Position numbers and translations under genes: made by a program. This document shows positions 44,603 to 46,614 of a stretch of 46,614 nt of DNA, piece by piece (the first letter of the stretch is position 1; each line of letters starts with the position of its first letter). The notes below the pieces were generated by a model. It searched no databases and was not told the DNA's origin. It saw nothing but the letters and a program-made list of their open reading frames with translations. Origin of the DNA: Jannaschia seohaensis (lineage in GTDB: Bacteria; Pseudomonadota; Alphaproteobacteria; Rhodobacterales; Rhodobacteraceae); assembly GCF_900116765.1 (NCBI RefSeq), contig NZ_UETC01000019.1, positions 1-46,614 of the forward strand. The letters run 5' to 3'.

Positions 44603-46219
44603 ATGACCGAAATGACCGCCGATTACGTCGTCGTGGGCGCGGGTTCCGCTGGCTGCGTGCTGGCCAACCGCCTCTCGGCGGACCCGTCCAACAAGGTCGT
44701 CCTGCTGGAAGCGGGCCCCCGTGACTGGAACCCCTGGATCCATGTGCCCGTGGGCTATTTCAAGACGATGCATAACCCGTCGGTCGATTGGTGCTACCGG
44801 ACGGAACCCGATCCGGGCCTCAACGGCCGGCAGATCGATTGGCCGCGCGGCAAGGTGCTGGGCGGGTCGTCCTCGCTCAACGGGCTGCTTTATGTGCGCG
44901 GCCAGCCAGAAGATTACGATCGATGGCGCCAGATGGGGAATCCCGGCTGGGGCTGGGAGGACGTGCTGCCGCTGTTCAAGCGCTCCCAGCATCAGGAACG
45001 GGGCGCGGACGACTACCACGGGACCGACGGACCGCTCTGGGTGTCGAACATGCGGCTGCAGCGCCCGATCTGCGACGCTTGGGTCGCGGCAGCCCAGGCC
45101 GCGGGCTACCCGTTCAACCCCGACTATAACGGCGCCCAGCAAGAGGGCGTGGGCTATTTCCAACTGACCACCAAGAACGGCCGGCGCTGCTCGGCGGCGG
45201 TGGCCTTTCTCAATCCGGCGCGCTCGCGCGCGAATCTCACGATCGTGACGAACGCCCCGGCGACGCGCCTGCTGTTCGAGGGGAACCGCTGCGTCGGTGT
45301 GGCTTGGCGCGACAAGTCCGGCGCGGAAAAGCAGGTGCGCGCGGCGCGCGAGGTCATCGTGTCGGGCGGCGCGATCAATTCGCCGCAACTTCTGATGCTT
45401 TCGGGGATCGGCGAGGCGGACCAGCTGCGCGAGCACGGCATCGAAGTGCGCGCCGACCTGCCCGGCGTGGGCAAGAACCTCCAGGACCATCTGCAAGCGC
45501 GGCTGGTCTACAAATGCCATGAGCCGACGCTGAACGACGAGGTCCGCAGCCTGTTCAACCAGGCACGGATCGCGCTTAAATACGCCATGTTCCGGTCGGG
45601 TCCGATGACGATGGCGGCGTCACTGGCGACCGGGTTCTTGAAGACGGGCGACCATGTCGCGACGCCCGACATCCAGTTCCACGTGCAACCCTGGTCCGCC
45701 GACAGCCCGGGCGAGGGCGTCCATCCCTTCTCGGCCTTCACCATGTCGGTCTGCCAGCTGCGCCCCGAGAGCCGCGGCGAGATCCGCCTGGCCAGCGCGG
45801 AGCCCGGCGTCTACCCCAAGATCATTCCGCGCTACCTGAGCACCGAGACCGACTGCCGCACGATCGTCGAAGGCATCAAGATCGCGCGGCGCATCGCGCA
45901 GCACGCGCCGCTTTCGGACAAGATCTCCGAGTCGTTCCGGCCGGATGCCTCGCTCGCCCTGGACGACGATGCGGGGACGCTGGACTGGGCGCGGGGCAAC
46001 TCGGTCTCAATCTACCACCCGACCGGAACCTGCAAAATGGGCGAGGGCCCGGGCGCCGTGGTCGACGCGCGCTTGCGCGTGCATGGGATCGGCGGGCTGC
46101 GGGTGGCGGATTGCTCCATCATGCCGGAGATCGTGTCGGGCAACACCAATGCGCCCGCGATCATGATCGGAGAGAAGGCGTCCGACCTGATCCTGGAGGA
46201 CGCGCGCGCGACCGCCTGA
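44603..46219 (+). CDS. GMC family FAD-dependent oxidoreductase (choline dehydrogenase-like)
   Basis: 538 aa. The FAD-binding Rossmann motif [15 protein letters not shown] begins near residue 10; [18 protein letters not shown] and the C-terminal HPTGTCKMG and [18 protein letters not shown] carry the GMC catalytic His and Asn. It oxidises an alcohol to an aldehyde; BetA (choline) is the best-known member but the substrate here is unknown. Two near starts exist (44603 and 44612); a longer one at 44537 is unlikely. Divergent from the TRAP operon, so it may oxidise the imported substrate. Confidence 0.9.
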   Translation: MTEMTADYVVVGAGSAGCVLANRLSADPSNKVVLLEAGPRDWNPWIHVPVGYFKTMHNPSVDWCYRTEPDPGLNGRQIDWPRGKVLGGSSSLNGLLYVRGQPEDYDRWRQMGNPGWGWEDVLPLFKRSQHQERGADDYHGTDGPLWVSNMRLQRPICDAWVAAAQAAGYPFNPDYNGAQQEGVGYFQLTTKNGRRCSAAVAFLNPARSRANLTIVTNAPATRLLFEGNRCVGVAWRDKSGAEKQVRAAREVIVSGGAINSPQLLMLSGIGEADQLREHGIEVRADLPGVGKNLQDHLQARLVYKCHEPTLNDEVRSLFNQARIALKYAMFRSGPMTMAASLATGFLKTGDHVATPDIQFHVQPWSADSPGEGVHPFSAFTMSVCQLRPESRGEIRLASAEPGVYPKIIPRYLSTETDCRTIVEGIKIARRIAQHAPLSDKISESFRPDASLALDDDAGTLDWARGNSVSIYHPTGTCKMGEGPGAVVDARLRVHGIGGLRVADCSIMPEIVSGNTNAPAIMIGEKASDLILEDARATA

Positions 46220-46515
46220 TCGGAGCGCGCGCCCGATCCGCCCCCCGGGCCGGGGGCGCGGGGGCGTGGCCCCCGCGCGGTTCGGGCTGGTGGCTCGGGT
46301 GGGGGCTTGCTGTGGGCGGCGGTGTAGGTGGCCCGGGCGGGATTTGAGTATTTTTAGCCAGAAGAAGGAGGGGGCCGGGCGCGGTGCCGGTGCGGGGGCG
46401 CGGGCGGGTTTCGTTGCAGGATCGGGGGGCGCGGTCGCGGGGGCGTGAGGGTCCGTCGCGACGCCGTGAGGGGCGTGCGGAAGAGCGGGCAATCTGTGCG
46501 CAAGCGCGCGTAGAT
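46220..46515. other. Right-end spacer
   Basis: GC-rich, with the repeat copy D and otherwise nothing recognised. The plus frames are Gly/Arg/Ala low-complexity. Confidence 0.6.
46251..46370 (+). repeat. Dispersed intergenic repeat, copy D (split)
   Basis: A GC hairpin region (CGGGGGCGCGGGGGCGTGGCC / GGCCCCCGCG type, 46251-46283) and, 50 bases later, the tail GGGATTTGAGTATTTTTAGC and CAGAAGAAGG (46338-46369). It is the weakest copy and has an insertion between stem and tail, but the tail is clearly related to copies A-C. It lies downstream of the GMC oxidoreductase. Confidence 0.5.
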
Positions 46516-46614
46516 ATGAAGTATTTCACGGTTTCGTTCGTTGATCGTGAGGGCTCAGAGGCGCATATCCCCCTCATCGGCACCGGGCAGACGCCCACCG
46601 CCAAGGACACACGG
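46516..46614 (+). CDS. Possible start of a gene cut by the window edge
   Basis: ATG at 46516 opens a frame MKYFTVSFVDREG with ordinary amino-acid composition that runs to the window edge (33 codons, no stop). AT-richer DNA precedes it, as at a promoter, but no clear ribosome-binding site is seen. Only about half likely to be real. Confidence 0.35.
   Translation, partial: MKYFTVSFVDREGSEAHIPLIGTGQTPTAKDTR

Overview
The window is high-GC DNA with the gene repertoire of a marine or soil alphaproteobacterium, most likely a Rhodobacteraceae/roseobacter-group member. The grounds are the dense ABC and TRAP uptake operons, stop/start overlaps of the ATGA or GTGA kind, a VPLPA-type C-terminal sorting tail, RTX protein style, and a recurrent intergenic repeat of the kind I associate with that group. 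No rRNA, tRNA, CRISPR array, transposase or phage gene is visible. Genus and species cannot be assigned from the sequence alone. Layout: 1-468 has no convincing gene but carries a T-rich terminator and a short palindrome. 469-10141 is mostly leftward housekeeping: msrQ-msrP (periplasmic methionine sulfoxide repair), an FMN glutamate-synthase-family protein, clpB with a candidate sigma-32 promoter, a GFA-type zinc protein, a DUF2853 protein, a decayed stretch with remnants of a VPLPA-CTERM protein and possibly an M15 peptidase, ahcY, and a small secreted protein. 10265-11304 holds an HD-domain hydrolase and a GNAT acetyltransferase. 11475-25539 is a catabolic island. Leftward are a ROK regulator, a large PIG-L deacetylase and a DMT exporter. 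Rightward are a CUT1 sugar ABC transporter (binding protein, two permeases), a lyase of the argininosuccinate-lyase superfamily, the MalK-type ATPase, a PfkB kinase, an NTF2-like protein joined by a 10-C run to an HpaI-type aldolase, and an orphan family-5 solute-binding protein. Together these suggest import and breakdown of a modified sugar or sugar/amino-acid conjugate. 25544-27980 is a tightly overlapped triplet: a RimB-like retropepsin, a RimK ATP-grasp ligase and an aspartoacylase/desuccinylase-family enzyme. This reads as a ligase plus two candidate processing enzymes. 27981-29470 is decayed DNA with broken fragments. 29471-30439 encodes a very acidic RTX-like protein. 30688-36957 is a complete Dpp/Opp-type ABC operon with a small unknown gene in the middle. 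44480-36962 (leftward) is a possible single long transcription unit: TRAP transporter, IclR regulator, a PuuE allantoinase/OHCU decarboxylase fusion, ureidoglycolate lyase, two Lin0512-family paralogues and a substrate-binding-like protein without a signal peptide. It is a ureide (purine) catabolism module with three uncharacterised passengers. Divergent from it is a GMC oxidoreductase (44603-46219). The right end is intergenic, with a repeat copy and perhaps the start of another gene. Most notable observations: the poly-C join between two probable genes; the lyase with a PQKRNP-type signature inside a sugar operon; the RimB-RimK-deacylase triplet; the Lin0512 pair plus cytosolic binding-like protein in a purine operon; the hairpin-packed spacer at 18971-19211; and a four-copy dispersed intergenic repeat.
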